Source of the DNA: Massilia sp. W12
Lineage (GTDB): Bacteria; Pseudomonadota; Gammaproteobacteria; Burkholderiales; Burkholderiaceae_D
Direction of reading: 5' to 3'
Length of the DNA: 64,000 nt
NCBI RefSeq assembly: GCF_037300705.1
Contig: NZ_CP147776.1
Span: 434,001 to 498,000 of the forward strand
The position numbers and the translations under genes were made by a program. Under the pieces are notes generated by a model. That model was not told where the DNA came from and did not search any database. It worked only from the letters and a program-made list of their open reading frames with translations. Of the stretch, positions 9,245 to 18,661 are shown one piece after another; position 1 is the stretch's first letter, and each line of letters opens with the position of its first letter.

Positions 9245-10103
9245 ACATCTCCCTTGTTTATATAAGGTGTTGTCGGGTGGCCATTTATGGTGGCCGTGGT
9301 GGGAATTTAACTGCTTCTGAAAGAAATCAGACCCTGGATATTGTTCTGTTTTTGGAGCTGCTTGCGAAATTTTTGTTTCGGGCAGTATCTGGGTTCGCCC
9401 AATTATAGCAGCATTTTTTGGCATGTGTAAAAAAGTGTAAGGGCTTGCGCGGATTTTTTTTGCGGCGCTGCGGCATGCGGCACAAGTCGGGCTGACCGGG
9501 TGGATGTTGCATTGCAAGAAAACACATGTATTTCAATACATGTTTATGGCACGTTGCGAGCGCCGGTAAAATTTGCTTAAGCCTTGTTTTTCAAGGACTT
9601 TGACTGCCAAGACGGGTTGTGGTGCGGATTTTGACTGGTATGCATGTGACTTGTCACTCTGGCAAAATTTCTCATGTATGCCTGTCAGTTGTTGCGTGCG
9701 ACGGAAAAACAACAGAGGTGAAACAAAATGTTTCGGCATTTATGCGTAAAAAGAAAGTGAATTGATTACCAGAAGTAAATGATGCAATGCCGCATCGCTC
9801 GCCTTCAGGTAAGACTTGAATCAGGCGGATATTTAAAAATTCTGAGCAGACATTCTAAAAAAAGCTGTGCCTGGGGTTTGTTGAGAATTCCTTTTATTTC
9901 CAGCCGGAGGAAAGCTAAAGCAACAAATATGGTTTTTTCCATCATTTATATGCGGAATATGGCCGCAAGGGCGCTATCATGTCCGGTTCTGGCTGGTGGT
10001 TTTGCAGCCGGACTGAAGCTTTATACCAATATCGTCCAGCATCCGGGTGACGCTTTCAGCGCCGTGCGGATGTCAGGCGAAGTGTTCCACTGCGGAGTAT
10101 GAC
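9245..10103. other. Long intergenic region upstream of divergent PEP-CTERM and receptor genes
   Basis: About 860 bases without a credible gene. It should contain the promoters of the PEP-CTERM gene (minus) and the first TonB-dependent receptor (plus), with an unusually long possible leader for the latter. A perfect inverted repeat is at 9524-9543. A possible hairpin GTCCGG/CCGGAC spans 9981-10013. I looked for conserved cobalamin or TPP riboswitch boxes and could not find them. A 57-codon frame (9929-10102) ends just before the receptor start but has no well-placed ribosome site. Confidence 0.5.
9524..9543. promoter_or_regulatory. Perfect palindrome, candidate operator
   Basis: ACATGTATT (9524-9532), two spacer bases, then AATACATGT (9535-9543) form an uninterrupted 9-bp inverted repeat in non-coding DNA between the divergent PEP-CTERM and receptor genes. 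Two-fold symmetry with a 2-base centre fits a dimeric HTH regulator. I cannot name the regulator. Confidence 0.45.
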
Positions 10104-12911
10104 ATGCAAAAACAATTGACCCCAAAAACCCTGGTGCTGGCGCTGGCGATGGCCTACGCCGCACTGCCCGGTTTGAGTTTGGCGCAAGAGCAAACCCAAC
10201 CACAACAGGTGGTGATCACCGGTTCCAACATCAAGCGCGCGACCAAGGAAACAGCGTCGCCTGTGCAAGTGATGAACCGCCAGGAAATCCTGCAAACCGG
10301 CGCCGCCACTGTGCGCGACTTGCTTGACACCGTTTCCGCCACCGGCTCTGCGCTGTCAGACAAGGCTGGCAGCAATTCCTTCGCCAGCGGCGCTTCGGGC
10401 GTCAATTTGCGTGATCTGGGCAAATCTTCGACCCTGGTTTTGATTAATGGCCGCCGCATCGCTTCCTTCGGTCTGGCCGATGGCGCGCAAGAAAACTTCG
10501 CCAATATCGACACCATTCCGGTGGATATTATTGAGCGCATTGAAGTGGTGAAAGACGGCGCTTCCGCCGTGTATGGTTCGGATGCCGTGGCGGGTGTGAT
10601 CAACATCATCACGCGTAAAGAATTTAAAGGTCTGACCCTGCGTGGCGATATGCTGCGCTCCTTGCAAAACAGTCATTTGAGCCGCGAGCAGAAAGCTTCA
10701 GTCGCCTTCGGTATCGGCGAGCTGGCCAAAGAAGGCTACAACCTGATGGGGCATGTCGAGCTGTATCATCGCTCCAACTACACTACGCGCGACATCATCA
10801 AGAGCGTTGAGCCGTGGTACAAGCGCTATGTCAATCCCAACTATGGCGTGCGCTCCACGTATTCCAATCCGGGTAATTTTGACGGCTATTATCCGGACGA
10901 TTATGCCGATGCCGACTTGGCCGGCACGCGGATTTTGAAAGCGCGTCCGGGTTGTGCGCCGGAAAATATTGAAAACGGCCTGTGCCGTTTTGACCAGTGG
11001 GCGCGCGACGAAGTGATCCCGGCGGCGGATCGCGTAAATACCTATTTCGCCGGCCGGAAGAATCTGTCCGACAATCTGACCCTGTTTGGCGAGCTGCAAT
11101 ACTCCCGCACCAAGACTACCTACAAGAGTGCAATTCCGCTCATGAACGCGGGCGATGAGTCTGTCTGGTTTGACGCCAGCACCCAGCAAGCGCGCTATTT
11201 CCAAGTGCCGTCCCTGCCGGTTGGCCATCCGGATAATCCATATCCGTTTGAAATCGGTTTGCGTTATCGCTTTTCCGATTTTGAGAGTGTGTACAAGCAA
11301 ACCACGCAAGCTGATCAGCATCGCGTACTGGTCGGTCTGGAAGGTCAGCACTTCGGCTGGGACTGGAATGCCGCCTTGGGCAATATGGCCTCCGATGTGG
11401 ACGTGCAATCGCGCGGCGGTCGTAATTTCCTGGTTTATCCGCAGGCCGTGGTGAACGGCCAATACCGTTATGGCGGCAACAACAGCCAGGCGTTGATGGA
11501 AAGCATGTTCCCGCTCACCGCCACCAAAGGCCGCAGCAGCCAGACCTTCTTTGATATTCGCGGTTCGCGTGAATTGATGGCGCTGCCGGGCGGCAAGCTG
11601 GCGATGGCGTCCGGTCTGGAATTGCGTCATGAAACGTTCAAGATGGTTGACAGCGCCAATCTGCTGCGCGGCGAAATCATCGGCTACGGCTCAACCAATA
11701 TCGAAGGCAGCCGCAACCTGGCCGCCGCTTTTGTGGAATTCAGTGCGCCGCTGGCCAAGAATTTCACTGCAGACTTCGCTTTGCGTGCTGACAAGAGCAC
11801 CAGTGCGCCGACCTCTTTTGTGCCGAAAATCGGTGCACGTTGGGGCGCCACTGACTGGCTGACCTTGCGCGGCACGTATGCCCACGGTTTCCGCGCGCCG
11901 AATCTGGCTGAAACCGGCACGGGTAATGTGTCCGCCTTCCTCAACAGCGTGAACGATCCTAAGCGTTGCGCCACCGCCAGCGCGATTTATCAGGCGATGA
12001 GCGACGCCAGCAACCCCAAGCACAGCGCGCAGGATGACATCGACGCCACCAGCGTGCGCGCCAGCGGTTGTGAAGCTTCCGCCGGCGTATTGGTGACGCC
12101 GAATCCGAACCTGGAGCCGGAAAAAACCAAGAGCTATACCCTGGGCTTTATTTTTGAGCCGAGCAAAAATTTCAATATGACCTTCGATTATTTCCATATC
12201 GTTCGTCGCAATGAAATTTTGTCGCCGGACATCAATCAGGTGCTGGCGACGGAAGATCAGAATCCGGGCAGCATTTCGCGTCTGGCGATTTCTGATAATG
12301 ACCGTCAATGGGCTGCGCGTTACAAAGAGCTGACCGGCAAAGACATCGCTTTCTCAGTCGGCGCCTTGTCCAGCCTGAAGCAAAGCTATGTCAATCTGGC
12401 CCGTTCGCGTCGCACCGGCGTGGATCTGGAAGTGGAAAGCAAGTGGAATCTGGGCGCGGCTGGCAGCTTGCGTCTGGGTATGGAAGCCTCGGTGATGCTG
12501 GATTACCGCAGCTGGGATACGGTGACCAATACCTATACCGAAAACCTGGTTGGCAATTACACCCATCCGAAACTGCGCGCCACTGGTAAGGCCACCTGGA
12601 AACTGGGCAGCTGGACTTGGGGCAGCCGCGTGAATTACACCTCCGGCACGCGCTTGATGGATAACCGCTATGACAGCGCGCACCTGATCGAAGGCGACAG
12701 CGGTTGTACGGCACAGGGCATTGATGCGGTGGATTGCCGGGTTGCGGCAGACACCACGGTCGATTTCTCGGTCAGCTATGACGGCATCCGCAATACCACC
12801 ATTACCGCAAATTTGCTGAATGCATTCAATCGCGGCCCGATGGTGGACGTGCGCGCCAACGGCAATGCGCGCGGCCGCGTGGTGCGCGTGGGTCTGGAGT
12901 ATCGCTTCTGA
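10104..12911 (+). CDS. TonB-dependent outer-membrane receptor (paralog 1)
   Basis: This 935-aa protein starts at the ATG at 10104, preceded by GGAG at good spacing; an in-frame ATG 19 codons upstream would give an improbable cysteine-containing leader. The signal peptide ends near LSLAQ. A TonB-box-like QQVVITG and the GSNIKR motif open the plug domain (about 35-185), which contains VNLRDLG, LVLINGRRI, YGSDAVAGVINII and other canonical plug motifs. The remaining ~740 residues form the beta-barrel, ending in the terminal aromatic LEYRF that BAM recognises. Paired cysteines in predicted loops (RPGCAPENIENGLCRF; GCTAQGIDAVDC) suggest disulfides at the surface. Receptors of this subfamily are annotated for diverse ligands, so the ligand is unknown. 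A strong terminator separates it from the next paralog. Confidence 0.93.
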   Translation: MQKQLTPKTLVLALAMAYAALPGLSLAQEQTQPQQVVITGSNIKRATKETASPVQVMNRQEILQTGAATVRDLLDTVSATGSALSDKAGSNSFASGASGVNLRDLGKSSTLVLINGRRIASFGLADGAQENFANIDTIPVDIIERIEVVKDGASAVYGSDAVAGVINIITRKEFKGLTLRGDMLRSLQNSHLSREQKASVAFGIGELAKEGYNLMGHVELYHRSNYTTRDIIKSVEPWYKRYVNPNYGVRSTYSNPGNFDGYYPDDYADADLAGTRILKARPGCAPENIENGLCRFDQWARDEVIPAADRVNTYFAGRKNLSDNLTLFGELQYSRTKTTYKSAIPLMNAGDESVWFDASTQQARYFQVPSLPVGHPDNPYPFEIGLRYRFSDFESVYKQTTQADQHRVLVGLEGQHFGWDWNAALGNMASDVDVQSRGGRNFLVYPQAVVNGQYRYGGNNSQALMESMFPLTATKGRSSQTFFDIRGSRELMALPGGKLAMASGLELRHETFKMVDSANLLRGEIIGYGSTNIEGSRNLAAAFVEFSAPLAKNFTADFALRADKSTSAPTSFVPKIGARWGATDWLTLRGTYAHGFRAPNLAETGTGNVSAFLNSVNDPKRCATASAIYQAMSDASNPKHSAQDDIDATSVRASGCEASAGVLVTPNPNLEPEKTKSYTLGFIFEPSKNFNMTFDYFHIVRRNEILSPDINQVLATEDQNPGSISRLAISDNDRQWAARYKELTGKDIAFSVGALSSLKQSYVNLARSRRTGVDLEVESKWNLGAAGSLRLGMEASVMLDYRSWDTVTNTYTENLVGNYTHPKLRATGKATWKLGSWTWGSRVNYTSGTRLMDNRYDSAHLIEGDSGCTAQGIDAVDCRVAADTTVDFSVSYDGIRNTTITANLLNAFNRGPMVDVRANGNARGRVVRVGLEYRF

Positions 12912-12963
12912 TGTAAATTCGCCACGCTCAAGCTGGCTTTTGACTGGTTAATACCAGTAAATC

Positions 12964-12993
12964 AAGCCCACCCGGATGGGGTGGGCTTTTTTT
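12964..12993 (+). terminator. Rho-independent terminator
   Basis: A 10-bp stem AAGCCCACCC/GGGTGGGCTT (12964-12973 with 12979-12988) and a T-run follow the first receptor gene, implying that the two receptor genes are separately transcribed. Confidence 0.9.
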
Positions 12994-13135
12994 ATGTTAC
13001 TTTCTGAGACAGTTTCAGGCAGTATGCGCTTCGTCCATCCTCCAACAAAAAAAACAGCTTCACCACATGGTAAAAGAAAGTCGGTCTGCCTTGATCCTAC
13101 AGCGAATGAGCATTACCAAAACAAGGAGGAAAACC

Positions 13136-15916
13136 ATGCATCACCCCTTTATGCGCACACCATGCGCAATCGCGGTCGCCGCAGCCTTCCTGTCGCCAAT
13201 CCTGGCGCAGGCGCAAGAAAAAGTGGAAAAGGTGGTCATCACCGGTTCCAACATCAAACGTTCCCAAGTTGAAACCGCATCGCCGGTGCAAACCCTGACC
13301 CGTGATGATATTTTGCGCACTGGCGCATCCACGGTGCGCGAATTGCTTGACACTGTGACGGCCACAGCCAGCACGCTGTCGGATATCGGCGGTTCAGTTT
13401 CATTCGCCAGCGGCGCTTCCGGTGTCAATCTGCGCGATCTGGGCAAGGCCTCCACTCTGGTGTTGGTGAATTCACGCCGCATCTCGATGTATGCGCTGGC
13501 CGATGGCGCACAGGTGAATTTCGCCAATATCGACACCATTCCGGTGGATGTGGTGGATCGGGTGGAAATCCTGAAAGACGGCGCTTCCGCTATTTACGGT
13601 TCGGATGCAGTGGCCGGTGTGATCAACATCATTACCAAAAAAGAATTCAAAGGGATTGCCTTGCGCGCCGGTGGTCAGCAATCACTGACGTATGGACAGA
13701 TGGATCACAACCGTTCCGCTTCCATCACGGTTGGGCATGGCGACCTGGCGGCTCAAGGATTTAACCTGATCGGCCATGTCGAGCTGTATAAGCGCGGCAA
13801 TTATATGGCGCGTGATGTGATCAAGGCGGTCGAACCCTGGTATGCAGAGTACATCAACCCGAACTTCGGGGTGCGCTCCACCTTCTCTTATCCGGGCAAT
13901 TTTGTGGGACGTTACCCGGCAAATTATTCCGACCCGGCCTTGGCTGGCAAGAGCATCAGTCAACCGCGTCCAGGGTGCGCGCCGCAAAATCTGGAAGGCG
14001 GCCTGTGTCGCTTTGACCAATGGTCTCATGTGGAAGTTGTGCCCAAGGCCGATCGTGTGAATGGCTTCTTCACTGGCCGCAAGAAGATGAGTGATAATCT
14101 GACAGTGTTTGCAGAGTTGCAGCTGTCCAAGACCCGCACCTCATATAACAATACGCCGGCTTTGATGCAGCCAGGTTCTACCTCCACCTGGTATGACGGC
14201 GTGAACCGCAAGGTTCTGGTGTTTACCGAACCCAGCTTGCCGGTTGGTCACCCCGATAATCCTTACAGCTTTGCTATTCCCTTGCGCTATCGCTATGCTG
14301 ACGACACCTCGATTTTCAAACGTGTGGCTGACGCCAGTCAGCATCGTTTGATGATTGGCGCGGAAGGCACGCACTTCGGTTGGGATTGGAATATGGCTTT
14401 GGGGAATATGGGTTCCAAGGCAGACGTTATATCCCGTGGCACCAAGCACTTCACCAATTACACGGCGGCAATCACCTCTGGTGAATATCGTTTCGGCGGC
14501 ACAAACAGCCCTGAACTGCTGGCGCGCATGTTCCCCGAAGTCGGTTCCTTTGGGAAGAGCACTGAAACATTCTTCGACATTCGCGGTTCGCGCGAGTTGA
14601 TGGACATGGCGGGCGGCAAGCTGGCGATGGCGGCAGGCGCGGAATTGCGTCATGAAACCTTTGAGATGTACAACAGCGAAAATGTGCGCAAAGCCGAGAT
14701 GGTGGGGCGCGGCTCCAGCGAAGTGCGCGGTTCGCGCAATTTGAATGCGGCTTTCGTCGAATTGGCAGCCCCCTTCACCAAGCAATTGGAAGGCAGTTTT
14801 GCCTTGCGTGCGGATAAAACCAGCACGGCGCCGGCCTCTGTTGTGCCGAAATTCGGCCTGCGTTACTCCGCAGCGAATTGGGTAACTTTCCGTGGCACGT
14901 ATGCGCATGGTTTCCGTTCGCCTAATCTGGCCGAAACCGGCGATGGCGCCACCTCTGCATTCTCGCCAACCTTTATTGACCCGAAACGTTGCGCAACTGG
15001 TAACGCGATGTATGCCGAGTTGATCAAGGGGAATGCGGTTGATAGATCAAATGCGTTGACGGCGCGTGATTCCGGCTGCTCGGCCAGCTCCAGCTTGCTG
15101 GTGGTGCCGTCCAAGAATCTGGAACCTGAAAAATCCAAGAGCTACACCCTTGGTGTGATTCTGGAGCCGGTGAAAAACGTCAGCATTTTGATTGACTACT
15201 TTAATATCGAACGCCGCAATGAAATCGATACCAAGAGCGTTGATCAAATGCTGGCTTCGGAAGATTTGAATCCAGGCACGATTGGCCGTCTGCCGATTTC
15301 TGAACAAGACCGCCAGTTTGCTGCGCGTGTCAAGGAATTGAGCGGTAAAGATATCAACTTTACCGCAGGCGAGGTGGCTGATGTGCGTCTGCCGTATTTC
15401 AACCTGAACAAATCGCGCCGTTCCGGCCTGGATGTGGAAGTTGACACCAAGTGGAACCTGGGTTCGGTCGGCAAGCTGCGCGTGAAACTCGACGCCACCT
15501 GGATGCGTGACTATCGCGGTTGGGACACCAATGAAAACACTTTCTCGGAAAATCTGGTGGGCAAATATGATCATCCGAAGATCCGTGCAGTGTTGAGCAC
15601 CGTATTGGATTCCGGGGCCTGGAGCTGGGGAACCCGCGTGGCTTACACCAGTGGTCAACTTCTGATTGATGATAAGTACGACAGCAACAATACCCTGGAA
15701 GGCTGTGAATCGCGTGGTATCCGCGCCGTCGATTGCCGCGTTGCCGCCGATACCGTGGTAGATGCTTCTGTGGTGTACAAGGGCATCAAAAATACCACCT
15801 TGACGGTGTATCTGGGCAATGTGTTTAACCGTGCGGCAGTGATTGATGTGCGCACCAGCAGCAGTGCGCCGGCGCGTGGTCGCGTGCTGAAGCTGGCTGC
15901 TGAATACAAGTTCTAG
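13136..15916 (+). CDS. TonB-dependent outer-membrane receptor (paralog 2)
   Basis: This 926-aa protein starts at the ATG at 13136 directly after the near-perfect ribosome site AAGGAGGAAAACC. The signal peptide ends in ILAQAQ; KVVITG and GSNIKR again open the plug. It aligns with the upstream receptor along its whole length, sharing for example FANIDTIPVD, YGSDAVAGVINII, TFFDIRGSREL, TYAHGFR and the loop cysteine pairs, so the pair arose by duplication. The divergent parts lie mainly in barrel loops, as expected if the ligands differ. It ends in AEYKF, a BAM-type terminal aromatic. Ligand unknown. Confidence 0.93.
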   Translation: MHHPFMRTPCAIAVAAAFLSPILAQAQEKVEKVVITGSNIKRSQVETASPVQTLTRDDILRTGASTVRELLDTVTATASTLSDIGGSVSFASGASGVNLRDLGKASTLVLVNSRRISMYALADGAQVNFANIDTIPVDVVDRVEILKDGASAIYGSDAVAGVINIITKKEFKGIALRAGGQQSLTYGQMDHNRSASITVGHGDLAAQGFNLIGHVELYKRGNYMARDVIKAVEPWYAEYINPNFGVRSTFSYPGNFVGRYPANYSDPALAGKSISQPRPGCAPQNLEGGLCRFDQWSHVEVVPKADRVNGFFTGRKKMSDNLTVFAELQLSKTRTSYNNTPALMQPGSTSTWYDGVNRKVLVFTEPSLPVGHPDNPYSFAIPLRYRYADDTSIFKRVADASQHRLMIGAEGTHFGWDWNMALGNMGSKADVISRGTKHFTNYTAAITSGEYRFGGTNSPELLARMFPEVGSFGKSTETFFDIRGSRELMDMAGGKLAMAAGAELRHETFEMYNSENVRKAEMVGRGSSEVRGSRNLNAAFVELAAPFTKQLEGSFALRADKTSTAPASVVPKFGLRYSAANWVTFRGTYAHGFRSPNLAETGDGATSAFSPTFIDPKRCATGNAMYAELIKGNAVDRSNALTARDSGCSASSSLLVVPSKNLEPEKSKSYTLGVILEPVKNVSILIDYFNIERRNEIDTKSVDQMLASEDLNPGTIGRLPISEQDRQFAARVKELSGKDINFTAGEVADVRLPYFNLNKSRRSGLDVEVDTKWNLGSVGKLRVKLDATWMRDYRGWDTNENTFSENLVGKYDHPKIRAVLSTVLDSGAWSWGTRVAYTSGQLLIDDKYDSNNTLEGCESRGIRAVDCRVAADTVVDASVVYKGIKNTTLTVYLGNVFNRAAVIDVRTSSSAPARGRVLKLAAEYKF

Positions 15917-15967
15917 GATGATGTGACACATTCCCGGCTTTGCAGTATCAGCCGGGAAAGTCAAATC

Positions 15968-16000
15968 AAACCGGCGGCGCAGTTTCCCGCCGGTTTTTTT
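15968..16000 (+). terminator. Rho-independent terminator
   Basis: A 10-bp stem AAACCGGCGG/CCGCCGGTTT (15968-15977 with 15987-15996) with a 9-base loop and following T-run lies 50 bases after the second receptor gene. Confidence 0.88.
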
Positions 16001-16040
16001 ACGCCTGACTGCGGCAGGCTGTGTTGAGTCGCAGACGTAA

Positions 16041-16094
16041 AAAAGCCCGCCACAGTCAAGCCGCAATACAGGCGGTCGGCTGTGGCGGGCTTTT
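16041..16094 (-). terminator. Long terminator hairpin of the transaldolase gene
   Basis: A 15-bp perfect outer stem AAAAGCCCGCCACAG/CTGTGGCGGGCTTTT (16041-16055 with 16080-16094) encloses a smaller CCGC/GCGG hairpin. The A-tract becomes the U-run on the minus strand, just after the transaldolase stop. Confidence 0.85.
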
Positions 16095-16110
16095 GGCCGG
16101 CTTGGCGGGC

Positions 16111-17046
16111 TTAACGCATCGCCACCACCAGCTGCTTCAATTTGCCGGCGTCAGCGCAGAACTGGCGGATGCCATCGGCCAGTTTTTCCGTCGCCATCGC
16201 ATCGTCATTGAGCATCATGCGGAAGCTCTTTTCATCCAGACTCATCTTGTGCAGATGCGCGCCGGGCGCGGTGTCGGCGCTCAGTTTGCGTTCCAGCGGT
16301 TCATTGTTTTCGCTCAGTTTTTGCAACAGATCCGGGCTGATGGTCAGCAGATCGCAGCCGGCCAGTTCGACAATTTGCGATGTGTTGCGGAAGCTGGCGC
16401 CCATCACCTCGGTTTTGTAGCCGAATTTACGGAAATAGTTATAAATCCGCTTCACCGATTGCACCCCGGGATCCGCCGGGCCTTCCGGCTCAATCCCGGT
16501 GTTTTTCTTGTACCAGTCATAAATCCGGCCAACGAAAGGCGAAATCAGGGTCACGCCGGCCTCGGCGCAGGCAATCGCCTGGCCCAGCGTGAAGAGCAGG
16601 GTCAGATTGCAATGAATGCCTTCTTTTTCCAGAATTTCTGCGGCGCGAATTCCTTCCCAGGTAGCGGCGATTTTGATCAATACGCGCTCGCGGTCAAAGC
16701 CGGCTTCGGCATAGGCGGTGATCAATTCGCGCGCTTGCGTGACGGTGGCTTGCACATCGAAAGAATGGCGCGCATCCACTTCGGTGGAAACACGGCCCGG
16801 GATGATTTGCAAAATCTCTTCGCCAAACGCCACCAGCAATTGATCAATCACTTTGGCGGTCGGCAGATGGTGATAGTCGCGCACCACTTTTTCCATCAGC
16901 GGCTTGTACTCAGGCATTTGCACTGCCTTTAAGATCAGCGAGGGATTGGTGGTGGCGTCATGCGGCTTGTACGCCTTGATTGCTTGGAAGTCGCCGCTGT
17001 CGGCCACCACGGTCGTATATTGTTTAAGTTGTTCGAGTTGATTCAT
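16111..17046 (-). CDS. tal: Transaldolase (TalB type)
   Basis: This 311-aa enzyme of the non-oxidative pentose phosphate pathway transfers dihydroxyacetone from sedoheptulose-7-phosphate to glyceraldehyde-3-phosphate. The ATG at 17046 gives the family N-terminus [20 protein letters not shown]; the frame is open further upstream without family similarity. Diagnostic motifs are DATTNPSL and [11 protein letters not shown], where Lys125 is the Schiff-base lysine, and [11 protein letters not shown]. Length matches classical TalB (about 316 aa). The ribosome site is weak. The gene stands alone, divergent from the UPF0149 gene. Confidence 0.97.
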   Translation of the reverse strand: MNQLEQLKQYTTVVADSGDFQAIKAYKPHDATTNPSLILKAVQMPEYKPLMEKVVRDYHHLPTAKVIDQLLVAFGEEILQIIPGRVSTEVDARHSFDVQATVTQARELITAYAEAGFDRERVLIKIAATWEGIRAAEILEKEGIHCNLTLLFTLGQAIACAEAGVTLISPFVGRIYDWYKKNTGIEPEGPADPGVQSVKRIYNYFRKFGYKTEVMGASFRNTSQIVELAGCDLLTISPDLLQKLSENNEPLERKLSADTAPGAHLHKMSLDEKSFRMMLNDDAMATEKLADGIRQFCADAGKLKQLVVAMR

Positions 17047-17205
17047 GGCAGCTGGTCCAGGGTGGAAAAAATGGTTGGCTGAAATTGAAATCCCTGGCGG
17101 AAAGCGCGGGGGCAGGGCGCCGCTGGCCGGGATCGTCTGACATTGTACTGAAAAAAAGCCATGCTTCTGCTTCCAGGCAAGACTGCTATATACACTATTC
17201 GTTTT

Positions 17206-17219
17206 GCCTGATATCAGGC
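17206..17219. promoter_or_regulatory. 14-base perfect palindrome between divergent tal and UPF0149 genes
   Basis: GCCTGATATCAGGC is completely self-complementary and sits in the 231-base region between the divergent starts. It could be an operator for tal or its neighbour. No regulator is identified. Confidence 0.3.
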
Positions 17220-17277
17220 GCAAGCCTCAAATCGGCTACACTTGCGGCATGATTCACCCACCCCCTCCTAAAGCGCC

Positions 17278-17862
17278 ATGCAAAACTCTGATCTGAGCGA
17301 TAAAGAATTCGCTGAACTTGATGCCTTCCTGCTGTCCGACCGTTGTCCGGATGACGCCATGACCATGGATTGCCTGCATGGATTTTTGACCGCGCTGGCG
17401 CTGGCGCCGACGCCGCCGGACAGCGCGCAGTGGCTGCCCTATGTCTGGGGCGGGGATGAAAACGAACAGCCGAAATTCAAAAATGAAAAAGAACAGGCGC
17501 GCTTGTCGGGCATGGTGCAGCGCTTTTTAGCGGAAATTGATATGACGCTGGAAGTCGCGCTGCGCGATTATGAACCGCTGTTTTGCGAATTCCGCCAGGG
17601 CAAGAAAACCCTGCTGGATGGCGAAGCCTGGTGCGGCGGCTTTTGGGAGGGCATGCACCTGAGCCATACCTGGGACATGCTGGAAGCCTCGGAATGCGCC
17701 CCCCTGCTGCGCCCGCTGTATTTGCTCGGCGCGGATGAGCTGGAAGAGGAAGAGCTGGAATTGCTGGATACGCCGGAAAAAATCCACAAGCTGTCAGTGG
17801 AAGCGGAAGCAAATCTGCCGCACATCCTCAAATATTGTCTGCAGCGCCGACGCATCAATTAA
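17278..17862 (+). CDS. UPF0149 (YecA/YgfB) family protein
   Basis: This 194-aa acidic protein matches the UPF0149 family over its length: an N-terminal LDAFLLSDRCPDDAMTMDCL segment, HGFLTALALAP and a conserved central EAWCGGFWEGMHL. The C-terminus here lacks the SEC-C zinc motif carried by longer YecA proteins. Family members are helical cytoplasmic proteins without established enzyme activity; some relatives act as small regulators. The ATG at 17278 gives the expected N-terminus, though no strong ribosome site precedes it. Confidence 0.88.
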   Translation: MQNSDLSDKEFAELDAFLLSDRCPDDAMTMDCLHGFLTALALAPTPPDSAQWLPYVWGGDENEQPKFKNEKEQARLSGMVQRFLAEIDMTLEVALRDYEPLFCEFRQGKKTLLDGEAWCGGFWEGMHLSHTWDMLEASECAPLLRPLYLLGADELEEEELELLDTPEKIHKLSVEAEANLPHILKYCLQRRRIN

Positions 17863-17989
17863 GGCGCCGGTCGCGTGTCTTGGCTGCGCCGCCGTCGGCG
17901 CGGCAGGCGCGGGCGCCTTTGATTCATCAACGGCGCCGCATGCCGGGCCATTGTCTGGCCCAAGCCGGCCTGCGCAGATGGCCGGGGCC

Positions 17990-18586
17990 TTACTCCATGC
18001 GGATGAAATGTTCGCGGTAGTAGCGCAATTCCTCCACCGATTCAATGATGTCAGCCAGCGCGGTGTGCTTTTGATGTTTTTTAAAGCCGGCTGAGAGCTG
18101 TGGCCGCCAGCGCTTGCATAATTCCTTGAGGGTTGAGACATCCAGATTGCGGTAATGGAAAAACGCTTCCAGCTTGGGCATGCCGCGCGCCATGAAACGG
18201 CGATCCTGGCAGATGGTGTTGCCGCACATCGGCGATTTGCCGGATGGCACAAAGGTTTTCAAAAAAGCCAGCAAAGACGCTTCGGCGTCGGCTTCCGTGA
18301 TGGTCGAGGCGCGCACGCGGTCGATCAAGCCGGAGCGGCCATGCGTGCCCTTGTTCCAGGCGTCCATCTTATCCAGCACCGCATCGCTTTGGTGAATCGC
18401 GAACACAGGGCCTTCCGCCAGCACATGCAAATGCATATCAGTGACCACCACCGCAATTTCCAGAATACGGTCATGATCCGGATCGAGTCCGGTCATTTCC
18501 ATATCGACCCACACCAGATTCATTTCATTCGGGCGCACCACAGAATTTGCAGCTTCCGCCGGGCTGCTTGTCGCATGTTGTGACAT
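17990..18586 (-). CDS. orn: Oligoribonuclease
   Basis: This 198-aa 3'-5' exoribonuclease of the DEDDh class degrades 2-5 nt RNA and linear pGpG. The ATG at 18586 has AAGGA upstream; the frame runs on another 114 codons without similarity. The DxE site is in [16 protein letters not shown], and [29 protein letters not shown] and HTALADI supply the other Orn motifs. It is divergent from the M48 protease gene with 75 bases between starts. Because Orn clears pGpG, it is functionally relevant to the c-di-GMP enzyme encoded at 47.6 kb, although the genes are far apart. Confidence 0.97.
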   Translation of the reverse strand: MSQHATSSPAEAANSVVRPNEMNLVWVDMEMTGLDPDHDRILEIAVVVTDMHLHVLAEGPVFAIHQSDAVLDKMDAWNKGTHGRSGLIDRVRASTITEADAEASLLAFLKTFVPSGKSPMCGNTICQDRRFMARGMPKLEAFFHYRNLDVSTLKELCKRWRPQLSAGFKKHQKHTALADIIESVEELRYYREHFIRME

Positions 18587-18661
18587 AATTTCATCCTTCG
18601 CTTGCGGGCGCGCCATCATGGTTGCGCCCGGATTAATCGAACATTTTCGCACAGGCCACGC

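Noticed and set aside
9929-10102. A 57-codon frame ending just before the first receptor start, possible leader peptide
   Set aside because: The only purine-rich ribosome-like sequence is about 18 bases from the ATG, too far, and the peptide has no recognisable attenuator feature.
9245-10103. Possible cobalamin or TPP riboswitch before the first receptor gene
   Set aside because: The long leader invited the idea, but I could not find the conserved sequence boxes. A covariance-model search would settle it.
15047-16066. A 339-codon minus-strand frame across the end of the second receptor gene
   Set aside because: It runs through the receptor C-terminus and two terminators; no motif and no ribosome site support it.
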